This document shows, one piece after another, positions 9,408 to 21,061 of a DNA stretch of 64,000 nucleotides; positions within the stretch are counted from its first letter, which is position 1; each line of letters starts with the position of its first letter. The DNA lies in contig CM049986.1 of assembly GCA_016630955.3 (NCBI GenBank), positions 2,046,001 through 2,110,000 of the forward strand, given 5' to 3'. A program made the position numbers and the translations under genes. Under the pieces are notes generated by a model, which was not told the DNA's origin, did not search any database, and saw only the letters and a list, made by a program, of their open reading frames with translations. The stretch comes from Didymella arachidicola. Its lineage: Eukaryota > Ascomycota > Dothideomycetes > Pleosporales > Didymellaceae.

Positions 9408-12400
9408 CTAGTCACTCCAGTCGCGCCAAACACCAACAGAACAAGCGTCAGGCATGTCTGTGAAGATTTCGAGTTCGTACCACTCTTCTACGGGTCCTCC
9501 TGGGCCTGACAGTCTGTCGAGAACCAGCCACAGATCACAACGGTGCACGATTGCAGGATCAATGTGCACGCTCTCGGACCGAACCGTCGCCGAGTCAGCG
9601 TATTCTCCACGCTCGCTTGCAATTAGGAATTTGCGCTCTGGACCCCGGCCTTGCTCGACACTAAAACGCAGCGGACTGCGAGCTAGCATCCCTCGGTCGA
9701 CTGATCGCGGCGGACTTGTAGCCTTCAAGAAACGCGCGACAATCGTATATGATGCCAGACGTTGTGGCAGCAACGGAGCAGCAATTTTGTGCATGTTTGG
9801 CCCGAAGCAAGCAGGCGTCAGCTTCATTGTCTTCAAGCCGGCGCCGTCTCGAGGAATTTGCTTCAGTTCGATCTCACTGCTGCTGTCAATGCGCAGAGTA
9901 TAGTCGCCAGTCTGGCCTGCCTCAAAAGTGGAACAGATGACAGTGTACAGACCTGGCTGCAGGTCCTTGATCTCTGTGGTAGCAGCTCCAACGCGGTGGT
10001 TGCCAGAATCTGCGAGCACATCTCTGCTCTGCAGTCGATATATCCTCTTGCCGTGACCGAGGGCGAGCTTGATGTGGAACGGGTGCTCATGGCCAGAGCT
10101 GGTCAACAGGATGGCGAGAGAGCTGCGCACCTTGACTTCGAGTGCGTACTGCGGGTTCTCAAAGTACTTCAGGGAGCTGGTGCTGCCGCCTGCACTTTGC
10201 CTGGTCCACGCGCCTTTCTCAATCTTCTGAACGGGGTATTTCGGAACTGCAGGCTCCAGAGCCGTAGGCGAGTTAGCGAACGCCGACAGTGAGAAGCTGT
10301 ATGTGGAGGGTGGAAGATCTTCCTGATCGATCACAACTGTATAACTGGAGTCGGGGTCAGCGTCCCATCGCAGGAGACTTTGCGGCGTCGACACGTAGTC
10401 GCTGGACTCCAGGTAGGTGTCCTTGATGTACAGGCGCTCTCCATGACTGGTGCAGACATATATGCTCATGTAGCCTTTTGGAGCCTCCCCCGATGAGTTT
10501 GTCTGTGACCCAGAGCGAACTGTTCCATCGTTGAACGAGTCGGATTCTTCTTTCGCGTCTGATGGTGCATCTCGGAAGTGCCGACTGAGCAAGAACCAGA
10601 CAGGTCCAGCTTTCTTCGACAAGAAAGCAAACTGTGGATGATGGACGATGCAGTTACCAGGCGTCTTCTGAGGCTCGATCGTCCAGTCAAAATGAATGTC
10701 TTGACGGTGTTGGAAGAGCCCAGGGTTCCAGTTGAGGTATAAGCTCTCAAAGTGTTGTATGACTTGCTGGAGCCCGATCCAGAACGTGGTCGGGTGAGGT
10801 CGCTCGGTCGTTGGTACGCTATCTTGACGGTAGGCTTCAAGACTGCCCCAAGAACCTTCACTAGAGGTAGGATTATCCACGACCGGCGCTGCTGGTGGAC
10901 GGGGGCCTTTCCAGCCCTTGCCTTCGACCCACGGGTTCTTGATCAACAACAGCCGATCATGGTCTGTCTCCTTCATGTCCAGCACCACGTAGCTATGTTG
11001 TCCTTCTAAGCCGAGTTCGCGCTCCTGTCTCGTCGACATCTTGCCAGTACCAGCGGTGACAAGAACGTCACCGTAGACGAAGGCGTTATAAATCCGCTTC
11101 CAAAGCTTATCCGGAATGGTGTCAGTCTCCTGTAGGAAGATCTGTTCTGGAATCCAGCCAGTGAATGTCCATAGATCGCTACACGAGTTGCTGCCGGGAA
11201 AGTCGTAGCCGCCGCGCACTTTGAGGTATGCTTTCTCAAGCAACGCTGGCCACAGTAGTGCTGGATTCCGTCGATCTGTTACGTGTAGAAGTCGATGGGT
11301 GTTGGAGACTGGCAATCGGTCGTCGATCACAACCTTCCGCCAGCAACCGTTGAAGTTAAGACGAATGATGTACTTGCCGTTGGTCGATGGGATAGGCCTC
11401 CCCAGGTTCTTGTCGAATGGGTAAAGCTTGTCTTGGAGGATCTGCAGGGAGCATTGTCAGTACGAATCTGACAACGGACAAGGACTCACAAACCTGGTCG
11501 TGGCCACGCTCAGCTCGAGCGACACCTGCACAGAGACTTGCCACCACCGAGCAGTCAGAAGCCGCGTCCTGCACAAGATCGATCGGTCGTGAGCTCGACA
11601 TCAACGGTCCAATGCCATCTCTGCCGTTAGGGTGCAGTGCTGGTGGCGGAACAGCATCGTGGGCGCGGACCCAGCCCTGGAAAAACTGCTGCTGGTACGA
11701 TGAAAGACTCAAGTCACGCACATCACTTGCATTCCAGGTTAGACATGGCCTGAAGACGTGAGTGTACACATACTGAAAGAGCTCTTGGCCGTTCTCCGGA
11801 AGAAATTCTGCTGCTGCTGGAGTCTTGTCCCAAGGTGGACACTTGAAGCCATTCACGACTGACGCCTTCAGCAGGATGATGTCTTCTTTTCGTGACCGCT
11901 TTCTGTTGGATACCGGCTCAGTAAGCCGGCGAATGTGCGCGGACGACGCAAGCCTCTCGGCTCTGGGCCTTCTCGGTGCAATCCCCGCAGAGTATTCAGC
12001 TGCTGGGATCGGTGGCTGGTATCCAGACTGCGACAGCGGCGAACGTACGCCTTGAGCTGCCTCCAAAGTAGACCAAGAGCCTGGTAAATCCTTTTTGCGG
12101 GCTTCACTCCCTTTGTGTTGGATATCAGCAGGTGTAAGCCAGCTGTTCTCGTACAGTGTTCCAGATTGGTCATCCGAAAGATCAATGAGAGGCATTGAGC
12201 TATGCTGAGAGTCGTTCTGGTACAGATATTGCCCAGTTCTCTCGGCATACAGTGGCTGTGTTCGCGAAGAAAGTGAAGTTGACGAAATTGGTGATTTACC
12301 TGATGCTGAACGCGGCGTTTGCTCGAGCGTACTCTGGTATGGGGATGAGTCTGCCCATGCAGAGACACCTTCCTGGTATGCAGGACCTGGACTATGGCTC

Positions 12401-12771
12401 GGGTCAATACTGGCTGCCCAACGACCAATTCGCGCTTCCTTAGTGTGTGGGTCGACTGACGGTGTCCACTCCTCCGAGTTCTTGATGCGATCAGCGGTAT
12501 CAATCAATGTACCGCATCGTGCCTTCAGCTGCTTCTTCTCATCCACGTTCGAAGACAGCTTCAGCGCTTTCATCAGGTTCTCGGCTGCTTTGAGGGCGAG
12601 TGTCAGGGCCTCGTCTTTGGTGACTGCGGTTTGTAGCTGCGTGACATAATTCTACGATCGTTGTAAGTCCAAGTGCCCGCAACCGTGGAGTGATTGCGTT
12701 GCTGTCAAGTCAGTGTCACGTACGTCCGCTGCATCTTTGTAGGCTTCAAGCTGGGCCGGCTTGTCCGTCAT
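9408..12771 (-). CDS. palB: Calpain-like cysteine protease PalB/Rim13
   Basis: This is the signalling protease of the fungal ambient-pH pathway. It acts with the ESCRT-associated Pal complex to cleave the transcription factor PacC at alkaline pH. Three exons (12771-12724, 12651-11494, 11441-9408) give 1079 residues. An N-terminal MIT domain (about residues 1-80, starting MTDKPAQLEAYKDAADNY) would bind ESCRT-III-type proteins. The catalytic triad is visible: Cys in ASDCSVVASL (about 383), His in EGQHSYVVLD (about 551) and Asn in LIKNPW (about 571). C-terminal calpain-C2/PBH-like beta domains follow. The linker at residues 80-300 is Ser/Pro-rich. The protein is longer than Aspergillus PalB because of this linker. 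Both introns are phase 0. Confidence 0.95.
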
Positions 12772-13461
12772 GGTGATTGACGGAGCGGTAAGATTGAAGT
12801 TTCACCGTACAAGACTGATCTCAGGTGTGTGTGAGCAAATCATTTATCGTGTGCCATAGGAATGGTGCATTGGTGACGATAAGCACATTGATATGGCGGT
12901 TCGGTGGTCGCAACACCGTTGTGGTGTTGGCTTGAGGCTCACCTGGGCAGCTAGTGCACGTGCACGTGCCGGCTCCAAGACTGCCCTGGGACCGCCTCCT
13001 TCGTTTTCCAGTGCGCTGGCTTTGGTAGAGACTGGTGAGTTCGAGAGCAGCTACAGCAGCAAGAGCAGACTTATTACGGTCACCTTCGCCTTCCCTGCCG
13101 TCTGGGTTCCCTGCTCCAGAATTGCCATCTTAATGTTGGTGATTTTGGGAGGAGCGCAACGAACCCTGTCAAAAGTCGTCCTGAAAGCTGGACCTCGGCC
13201 ACGGACCTCGGCTGCTGCGCTTTCGTCATGCGCCAGGCCTGCGGTTATCGGGAGCAGCGCGAAAGCCTCCTGCCCGCTTTCATGGGCCAGGCGACGATCA
13301 CGAATCCAGGAAAATAGATAGAGATTATTCTCGTGTTGTAGGTAATGGTGTGAACATACGTTGCAATTCACGACCTCGACATCGCATTGCCGGCTCCATC
13401 GATCGTCCCAGCGCCCAATACATTATCCTGGACTACGCGACTATTGCATCCCTCTCGAACG
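12772..13461. other. Divergent intergenic region between palB and a carrier gene
   Basis: This is a bidirectional promoter region of about 690 bp. On the minus strand an ATG at about 13126 opens MAILEQGTQTAGKAK, and the same frame continues for a further 70-odd codons after a single TAG. That could be a small gene with a 39-nt in-frame intron, but I recognise no family and do not call it. No RNA gene is visible. Confidence 0.4.
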
Positions 13462-14581
13462 ATGGCTGGACAATCGAAACCTGAGGTGCTGCCTCCCTGG
13501 GGCAATGCCGTCGCAGGCGCTGCTGGTGCTGTCATTGCCAACACGCTGGTCTACCCATTGGACATGTATGTTGGCGGGAAATCCTAATACCTCCAAACTT
13601 CTAGGCTAATTATGATACAGGATCAAGACGCGACTGCAAGTACAAGTCAAGCGCTCAAAGACGTCGAACGATCCTAACCCAGCCGACTACGAGCACTACA
13701 ATGGCACCCTCGACGCTGTCCAGAAGGTCATCGCGAACGAAGGTGTCGGTGGACTGTACGCAGGCATGTTTGGATCTCTCGTTGGTGTAGCCTCGACCAA
13801 CTTCGCATACTTCTACTGGTATACATTCGTTCGCAGCATGTATCTGTCTTACCAGACAGTGTCGACGTCTCCATCGACGGCAATCGAACTGTCTTTGGGC
13901 GCTGTAGCTGGAGCACTGGCGCAGTTGTTCACGATCCCCGTTGCTGTTGTGACAACGCGCCAGCAGACCATGAGCAAGCATGAGCGCAAGGGTATGATTG
14001 CGACCGGAATGGACGTTGTCAACAGCGAGGACGGTTGGACAGGACTCTGGCGCGGATTCAAGGCCAGTCTGGTCTTGGTTGTGAACCCTTCAATCACATA
14101 CGGCGCATACCAACGGCTGCGAGAGGTTTTCTATCCTGGCAAGACAGCATTGAAGCCCCACGAGGCTTTCGGTACGTGCCCGCAATTCACTCAGGCACAC
14201 GCATACTAACATGACGCAGTCCTGGGTTCTCTATCGAAGATGCTCGCCACTATTGTCACACAACCGCTCATTGTCGCCAAGGTCGGTCTCCAGTCCAAGC
14301 CACCGCCAGCCAGGAACGGCGTGCCATTCAAGACTTTCACCGAGGTCATGCAATACATCATCGAGCACGAAGGCCCATGGGCACTATTCAAGGGTATCGG
14401 TCCACAGATTCTCAAGGGCCTGCTAGTACAAGGCTTCCTCATGATGACGAAGGAGAGGATCGAGCTCCAGTTCATCCTTCTCTTTAGATACTTCCGCAAG
14501 GTGCGCGCTGAGAAGCTCCAGAAGCTGGCTGCTGTTGCAGCAGAGAAGGCTGGAAAGGTTGCGCCTGTGCTTGCCAAGTAA
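13462..14581 (+). CDS. Mitochondrial-carrier-family transporter, probably the peroxisomal adenine nucleotide carrier
   Basis: This is a 338-residue six-helix solute carrier. Exons 13462-13565, 13621-14171 and 14220-14581 join with clean GT..AG introns (branch points GGCTAAT and ACTAACA). The three carrier repeats start with YPLDMIKTRLQV, IPVAVVTTRQQT and QPLIVAKVGLQS, the PX(D/E)XX(K/R) signature with the usual degeneracy in repeats 2 and 3. That pattern and the overall sequence resemble the PMP47/Ant1 group, which exchanges ATP for AMP across the peroxisomal membrane for fatty-acid activation (family knowledge). Other SLC25 members cannot be excluded without a tree. The C-terminal tail is Lys/Ala-rich. 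It converges on the acetylesterase gene, with 154 bp between stop codons. Confidence 0.8.
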
Positions 14582-14735
14582 GCGGCTGGATGGCGACGAG
14601 TAGATTTGGCAGATACCTTTGGATTTAGAGGCACTATATGGAGGCTTTCGAACCTTTTACACTGGCGTCAAGGCAGCATTGAATCAATTGATAGTATAAG
14701 CGCAACAGCTTCTCGTTGCAATACACTGACGCTCA

Positions 14736-15554
14736 CTAGACCGAAGGAAAGATGTACTTCCCCTGGTCCAATGCCGTTGCAATCTGCTTCACCGGTACGA
14801 CATACGTTCCCACCTCCGGCACCTCCGCATCAATAAGCTGTGCCACTAGATTGCCAAACACCAAACTGCCGTGCGCGTTCAAATGCGTGAAGTCTGTGGG
14901 GTTGAGGTTGTAGGTCGCCGCATTGTCGGCTCCAATAGCGTTCAGATATTTCGTGCTCGCCGCGTTCAAATCAATAATTTTCGCCTTGGACTTGGTCGCC
15001 GCCTCCTTTGCTGCCGCCGCTACATCAGCCAGATCCTCGACCACCTTGCCCGTGCTCTTGTTGAAGCGCCGTCTACTGATGGACGTCACCAGGATCGGTG
15101 TGGCGCCTGCGGCACGCACTTCATCGACGAACGCGACCAGGTTGGCAGTGAAGTTGGCTATGGAGATACCTTTCTCAGACTTTTGATCGTTATGACCAAA
15201 TTGTATGGTTACGTAGGGGGTGTACTTCGACGCAGCTGATTTCGCAGCGGATATAACCTTGGCCCAGTCGCCACCGGCTCGGAAGGAGACGGTCGTTGCG
15301 CCATTGTGGCCAAAATTCTGGCCAGTTGCCCCGTTTTTGAGCGTCGTATTTAAAAAGCCGCTGCCCCAGCCTGGAGATCGTCAGTGGTGTTGCGTTTGAG
15401 GAACTGGGGAGGTTGTACCTCCTCCGCCAGCTGACTGCACAGCGGTGGTTGAATCTCCGGCCAGGAAGAACGCAGGCGGCTTTGCTGTTGGTGCCGCGGC
15501 TGCTGTGGATGTAAAGGCAGCGATGGACGCGAGTAGGGGGAGTGTGAACTGCAT
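14736..15554 (-). CDS. Secreted SGNH-type rhamnogalacturonan acetylesterase
   Basis: This enzyme removes acetyl groups from rhamnogalacturonan I, so that pectin backbone enzymes can act outside the cell. It has two exons (15554-15419 and 15370-14736) and 256 residues, the usual size of the family. An N-terminal signal peptide is evident (MQFTLPLLASIAAFTSTAAA). SGNH blocks in order are GDSTT with the nucleophile Ser at about 35, a Gly in WGSGF, GHND (block III), and DFTHLNAHG (block V Asp and His). The junction GGG/GWGSGF restores block order. The donor is GTACAA, which is less common. The other pectin enzyme in the window is the GH28 gene at 54.1 kb, but they are not clustered. Confidence 0.9.
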
Positions 15555-16371
15555 CTTGACGGAAGGGTATGGCTCTATAATCTGGATTCTTCCCATGGAC
15601 GGGGAGTTACTATATATGCTGCACACGGCCATCAAGAATCATCTCCGTACACTTTGCCATACGGGCCGGCTCATCTCTTCGGCTGTCTCCTCGCAATCCC
15701 CTCATTCAATATCGAGCAGCCCCGAGTCATGCCTGAAACAAGCTTTCCCAGAGCTCGAACGCACGTTTCTCGCGAATCTTGACCGGCTCAAATCTCTGGG
15801 AGATGAGCATTGTTTATGCGATTCCACCAATCAGGATGGTGTTTACGAGGTGTGGGGCGGGTTCGTGGGGAAATTTGTCCGGGGCAAAAGAGTCCGGGAT
15901 GAGGTTTCGAGATGCTGTCTATCCCCGACCACCACCTGGACAAATAATATCGGACACCTTTGGCCGCTGACCTCATCAAAAGTGTCCGACTTTTTTTGTC
16001 TAGGTGGTGCGACTGTGGCGGAGCTAGGCCGGGTCTGCTGGGGACGTTCGAGCTATTTCCTTGCTTTGTGATGTGGCTGTCGTATCCTGGATCTCTTCCC
16101 AATCTCTGTATATTTGCTGTGCGGACAGGACTTCCAGGAAGAGGCGCGATCTATCTCAACATTTATATCGTCGCTACAAGCACATCGTCAACTCTAGATG
16201 GCCTCCTGACTCTCAGACGAGTAACTTCATACAAAGTGCTCACAGCATGTATAGATCTTAAAGGTTGGGATGTCAATTCAAAGTGCTGCATAGCAGCCAA
16301 ATGCATTCGCTCAAATGGTATCCGCTATAACGCTGCAAACGATGGTACTGAAAGACACAACCCCCCATCAC
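15555..16371. other. Intergenic region with a near-palindrome
   Basis: This is the promoter of the acetylesterase and the 3' flank of the DUF2985 gene. It holds the inverted repeat listed separately. The long frame at 15445-16071 is largely the shadow of acetylesterase exon 1 and has no protein-like character further on. Confidence 0.5.
15929..16010. repeat. 82-bp imperfect palindrome (35-bp inverted arms)
   Basis: The left arm 15929-15963 and right arm 15976-16010 are reverse complements at 28 of 35 positions, separated by a 12-base loop. Outer matches include CACCTGGACAAA against TTTGTCTAGGTG; the inner ones include CGGACAC against GTGTCCG. It lies between two minus-strand genes. It may be a foldback or MITE-like remnant, or a transcribed hairpin. 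No target-site duplication is convincing. Confidence 0.6.
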
Positions 16372-18560
16372 TCAGGGGTAAGGGTTCTGCGCCGTAGGCT
16401 GAGGCTCTGCGCTCTTTCCGCTCCTCCCACTGCTGCTCCCCTGCGTCTTCTTCCTTATCATGTCGAGGCTCAAGCGGCCCTTCCGCTTGTTCTTAGTGAG
16501 CTCATCGCCTTCGCTCTCGCTCCCGCGCTCCTTCTTCTTTTCAACCTTCTTGATAGCCTCGTCCGTCAACTCTTGCCTGTTCATGCGCTCGAGGACATCC
16601 GTTTTCCTGGTGCGCTTGTCGCCGAGCCAGATGAGCAGGCCAGCGGTGGCGTTGCAGGTGATGGAGCAGATGAGGATGACAGTTGTAATGGCAAAATGCC
16701 GCTCTTTGTAATACATTCCCCAAGTGGTGGCCCCGAGTGAGATCTGGAGTAATGAGTGGCAGTCGAGGAGGACAACGATCGCAACGAGCAAACGCAGCGG
16801 GAAGGCGTAGTGCGTCTCGGTCTCGTGGGGCTTGTAGAAGGAGTGCGATTTGCAGAACTTCTCTTGATGATGCTCAAGCTTCTGCTGCTGTTTTGGGGTC
16901 AGGACAGTAAATTCCCACTGCTTCTCGGGATCATCGGGGTCGGTGGAGCGTGGCCCGGTGATGGGCGCATTTGTCGACGGTAGATCATTCTGGTCATGTA
17001 GCGCTGGTAGCATGTCCTTCTTCCTGCGTGACCAAGTATAGTGGTGGTAGTGAGCGATATAGATCATGTGGTATGTGTCGATGGCCCGGAAAGGCGCAAG
17101 GCCGTCTCCAACAACGGCGAAGAGAGCGACCAGGACACTGTCGATGACATGGACCACGTAGATCTGTCGACCTCCGACGTTGATCCAGCCGATCAGGAAT
17201 AGCACCCACGCTAGACCGAACAGTGTGATGAGCGTCGCATAGAGCGTGACTAGGAAGCCCAATGGCCTTCTGACGTATTGCCCGAATCCTCTCATCGAGC
17301 GCTTGAACTTTGATCGCTTCGAATGGAGCATGTGCCGGACGTGGTCATTCACCTCGGCCTTGTCGTGCTTGCTCCAGCCCTCCAGTGAGGTGCCATGTGG
17401 CAGCACAGCATACCGAGAGTCGCTCAGCTGCGAGTCTATGGTAGCCAACGTGGTCGTGGTGCCTTCGGTCTCTGTTCGCTGTAGCCTTGGTGGCCGAAGT
17501 TCGCTCTCAATCTGAGCTGCGTGTGCTGGACCCAGGACACGGTTGATCTCTTCTAAACTCGCAGTCTCGCTCGGAGCTCGTCGCAGGTTGTAGGTTGGGC
17601 GCCGGTTGAAAAAGGGCAGGTTGGGAACGAACAGGGAGTTCTGCAAGTTCGTCAGAGACGTCAGGGTCGCAATCTCGGGATCTGGAAGAATCAGCATGTG
17701 CTTCTGCGTGGACGATTCAAATCCTACCAAGAGTATCCAAGACATCGACCATGTCCGATGTGTAGTTCATGCCTTCGTCTACCGGGCCCTGCGCAGGTGG
17801 ATTGAACGGCTCAGGCGACTTCTCCTTCTCTTTGGTGCTGGGACTGTTCCAGAATGGGACCCTGGTCTGAATAGCGCTTCTGACCTTCCTTAATCTACTG
17901 GGCTCAGGCTGAGTGAGTGTCGATTCGCTTGCCTCCGAAGTACTCCTTCCAAGTTCGCGGCCTTCTTCCAGGGTGTCCAACGGTTGGCTGAGTCGCTGTG
18001 AAGAGGGATTCGTGGCTTGTGCATATTGGTTCAGAGACACAGAGGACGGCATTCGTCGAATACCAATACTCGCTTGACGACCTGGTGACGGACGGCTGTA
18101 GGGACTGGTTTGCTGCTGAGGCCCTCCACGCTGCTGATCGAATGGGCGCTGTGGTGCTGAGGTGCTCCTTGCCCTTTGTGGTGTCAGCGGAGATGACGTC
18201 CTTTGGAATGTTAGCAAAAGTCCCCTAGCATGTGAGTAAAACAAACCGTCGGGTGTTTGGCGTTCGGACATCTTTGGGAGGAGGCACAGGCACGCGCTTG
18301 CCTGCATCCACCGAAGACTGCAGAGAAGTGGGAGGTTCTATCCTTGGTTGTGGTACTGGCTCGCGTTCCGGGACTGCAAAGTCGCGTGCAGCAGACTGCC
18401 CTGGGAAACCCTCATTCACACCAGTCGTACTAGCGTTGTCGTTGATCGCGAGCGTGGAAGGTGGAACAGCCAAGGAGCCGGTACCATTCCCTCGCGACAC
18501 AGCTTCAGCGAGCCTGTTGCGCGCTGTACGCGTCTTTTGCTGCAGATTCAATCTGTCCAT
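16372..18560 (-). CDS. DUF2985-family integral membrane protein
   Basis: This is a fungal-specific membrane protein of unknown function. Three exons fit (18560-18247, 18200-17728, 17681-16372), giving 698 residues. The last intron is only 46 nt and its removal creates the conserved junction VLDTLDPEIATLTSLTNLQN. The first 230 residues are a Ser/Pro/Gln-rich, probably cytosolic tail. After NSLFVPNL come basic linkers and four hydrophobic segments: LGFLVTLYATLITLFGLAWV, VIDSVLVALFAVVGDGLAPF, LRLLVAIVVLLDCHSLLQIS and ITTVILICSITCNATAGLLI. The C-terminus is Lys/Glu/Ser-rich. I recall the RPLGFLVTLY and NSLFVPNL blocks as characteristic of DUF2985. Family assignment is from memory and subcellular location is unknown. 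Confidence 0.8.
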
Positions 18561-19178
18561 GGCGATAGCCAGAGTTGCGAACAGAGTGAAAGCATCGTGG
18601 GTGGTTCAAGATTATAAACATGCTTTATGGCTAAGACAGCCGCGCTGTATCAGGAATGGTCCAGCCAACATCTCGGGACTGGCTATGAAAGCCTGGCAAT
18701 GCCGCAATGGCGCCTGGGCATCGTCATTCCGCAGCTGGCCAAACGCCTCAACCCCTTTCGCAGCCCTGCATTGCACATCGTGGAGGAATCGCGGGGATGC
18801 TCCTCGCAGGCGACGAACTGGCGCGTTGCGCATTGTCTAGATGGGAGAGCGGTGGAGACTACAGAGTAGAAACACCAGGTCCAACCCCGTGCCCGGTTGC
18901 CAGAGATCTGAAGCACGCTGTCAACTGGCGACTCGCGGGCGGAGACCCCTGTTGGGATCTCGCTACGGGTCGGGGCTTTGTTCTGCAGGTTGACGCCATA
19001 GCTCGTACCTAAATCGCATTGCAAGATTGAAGAAGTGTCTGCAGTGTTCGCAGCTAGAAGGTAGTGCGTCAACAAGAGTCAGTGTAGAGGCTTGACTGAT
19101 GGTTTGAGGTCAAGATATCGCCGTTGGTCGATAGCGCAGGGTCTTCTTAGTCTGAGGCACGAAACGGGCGCTTCTATA
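18561..19178. other. Intergenic region left of the transposon
   Basis: This is the promoter side of the DUF2985 gene. The frame 18683-19075 on the minus strand shows no family resemblance and overlaps plus-strand frames of equal quality. The transposon inserted at the TA at 19177-19178. Confidence 0.5.
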
Positions 19179-19244
19179 AGCTCGGCCATATACTTTCCGG
19201 CCACCCCACCCAAAGCAGCCATATAGTATTGAGTCGTGATTAAC
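19179..19244 (+). repeat. Left terminal inverted repeat of the Fot1/pogo element
   Basis: This 66-bp repeat is an exact reverse complement of 21062-21127 and is flanked outside by TA. The inner boundary GATTAAC is where the two ends stop matching. Confidence 0.95.
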
Positions 19245-19258
19245 GTCAACAACAACGC

Positions 19259-20578
19259 TTATAATTGCCATTCAGTACACATAGAAACAAGTGAGCGTGC
19301 TGCTGCTGCTTCTGCTGCTTTTTCAGCCTCTCTCTCAGGCATTTTGCGTGCCTGTTCTGCCTCCAGAGCTGCTGCGCGATCGATAGCAGCCTGTATACTC
19401 TCTATGCGACTGAATCGCTCATTTGGGTTGACAACAACGCGCTTTCGTACACGGGCTCTCATATGGGTATCCCATTGATACTTGAGTCGTTGATTCTCAC
19501 TCTCCAGCTTAGCTGCTCTTGTATTTGCCTCTGCAATAGCCTTGCCTGCTTTGCTAAGCACTAATCGGGTGCTTCGTGAGAGAGATTCTGACAACAACAG
19601 CTGTTGTTGGGCTCTATATAGAGCCTGTGAGCTGTGTGGCGTGCTGAGTATGGCCTCTGAGGCCTCTGTTGAAGCCTGATTATCTAGAGGAGTGACTGGG
19701 CGATTGTTTACTTGAGAGGAGTTCAATACGAGCGTTGGATTGTATGGACAGAGTCCAGAAGCTCGCCAACCAGCTCGTATTACACGATCAGATAGAGCTT
19801 CTTCTCTTGCCTTGTTATATGATATAACAAAGTGCTCTTTCTCGACAGGTGCGGCGTCATCAAGAGCAGAGAGCGCACGGATCTCATCTCGATATCGCGT
19901 CTTCAAAACAGAGAAAGGAGCAAGATCTAGTGGCTGAAGCAGGTGTGACGCGTGTGCTGGGAGGTATAATAGATGTATCCGATTCTGCTTACAAAGCCAC
20001 ATGAAGTCAACAGGTACATGGGAGCCGTGGCCGTCAAGAATGAGGAGACGATATCCACCGTCTGATGGGGAAGTATATGGTATAAAAAGACGCCGTAACC
20101 ATTCTAATCCAATCAAGTTTGACGTCCAGCCATTCTCTGACGTCGTATAGAGCCATTTGGGGGTTCCTTGTGCTGGAAACCAGGTGGATTGGAGATGCTT
20201 GCCTTTGAAGACGACGAGGCATGGGATCTTGGCGCCGGTGGCAGAGATCGCTTCAATGGTAGATACCCACTCGCGATCCTCTGGAGATTTGATATAAGCC
20301 TTTGTCTTTGATGAACTAGCAACCACTTGGGCGTTCGTACATACCCCAAGGGCGAGTCCCGTCTCATCCATATTCCATATATCGTCGTACTGTATCCCCA
20401 GCTCAATTCGAGTACGCTCAAACAGCTCAAGAAACGCGCGAATCGTCTCATAGTTGGCTGCCGTCGTCCTCGCGCTCTCGATCGTTCGGCCAACAATAGA
20501 TGCGATACGTGGGTTGCGTGCGATGAAATGGGGTACCCATAGTCGCCCGAGAGGCTCGTAGTCGAGCGAGCACCCTAA
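19259..20578 (-). pseudogene. Fot1/pogo transposase, catalytic part (disrupted copy)
   Basis: About 440 residues of the DDE_1-type transposase remain in one frame. The three acidic catalytic positions are visible: NMDETGLALG, then LLILDGHGSHVPVDF, then LQPLDLAPFSVLK. The end of the CENP-B-type DNA-binding region (LDYEPLGRLWVPHFIARNP) marks its start. A C-terminal Ala/Glu-rich coiled coil follows. There is no ATG at its beginning, because the N-terminal part lies beyond the inserted segment and is out of phase with it. Confidence 0.9.
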
Positions 20579-20763
20579 CACTAAATTACCAACGTTAGCA
20601 CTACAACACGTTATGTCTCAACAACGCAGCTCTCAGCTACCTTGCAACGAATTAGATATTCAACTTGCTCTTTTTAACATTAAATCGCAGCGTGTTGAAA
20701 GTGTGAAACGCGCTGCAGCGATATACAACGTCCCCCGAACGACCCTAGGGCACCGCCGTTCAT
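20576..20763 (+). mobile_element. Fragment of a second Fot1-like transposon inserted in antisense
   Basis: Within the outer transposase, the plus strand carries a separate start (ATG at about 20613). It opens MSQQRSSQLPCNELDIQLAL and then the helix-turn-helix text KRAAAIYNVPRTTLGHRR, the psq-type DNA-binding start of a different Fot1/pogo transposase. The similarity ends abruptly at about 20763, where the outer transposase text resumes on the other strand. Only the 5' end of the second element (untranslated leader plus about 50 codons) is present. Exact ends and any target duplication are uncertain. Confidence 0.7.
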
Positions 20764-21042
20764 ATAGAGGATACAGGTGGCCATTTCTCGTACGCGTGGA
20801 TGAGAGGGAGGTTGTGCGCGTGAGTCCTCTTCAAGTATCCAATCTACTAGAAAGCTCTCTTGATCTGGCGTCAATCGCTGTCGATTTGAGTGAGCTATCG
20901 CGTGTGGTTGTTGACCTGCCCGTCGGCCTTGCAACGTCGATCGCGGAATCCCATACGCACGAGCCGCTGCCCGCTCACTCTTAAAAACACCAGATTCAAT
21001 ACCTGCGATAGCACTTTGTATAGCAAGCTCTTTGGGATCCAT
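20764..21042 (-). pseudogene. Fot1/pogo transposase, N-terminal DNA-binding part
   Basis: ATG 21042 opens 93 residues. A psq-type helix-turn-helix (RAAARAYGIPRSTLQGRR) is followed by a CENP-B-like block (RLTPDQESFLVDWILEEDSR). The text breaks after EMATCILYM, exactly where the antisense fragment begins. In an intact element it would continue into LDYEPLGRLWV of the catalytic part. Confidence 0.85.
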
Positions 21043-21061
21043 ATTAACGCGTTGTGTGGAG

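Noticed and set aside
18683..19075. 130-residue minus-strand frame left of the transposon
   Set aside because: No domain, no splice signals, and plus-strand frames of similar quality overlap it.
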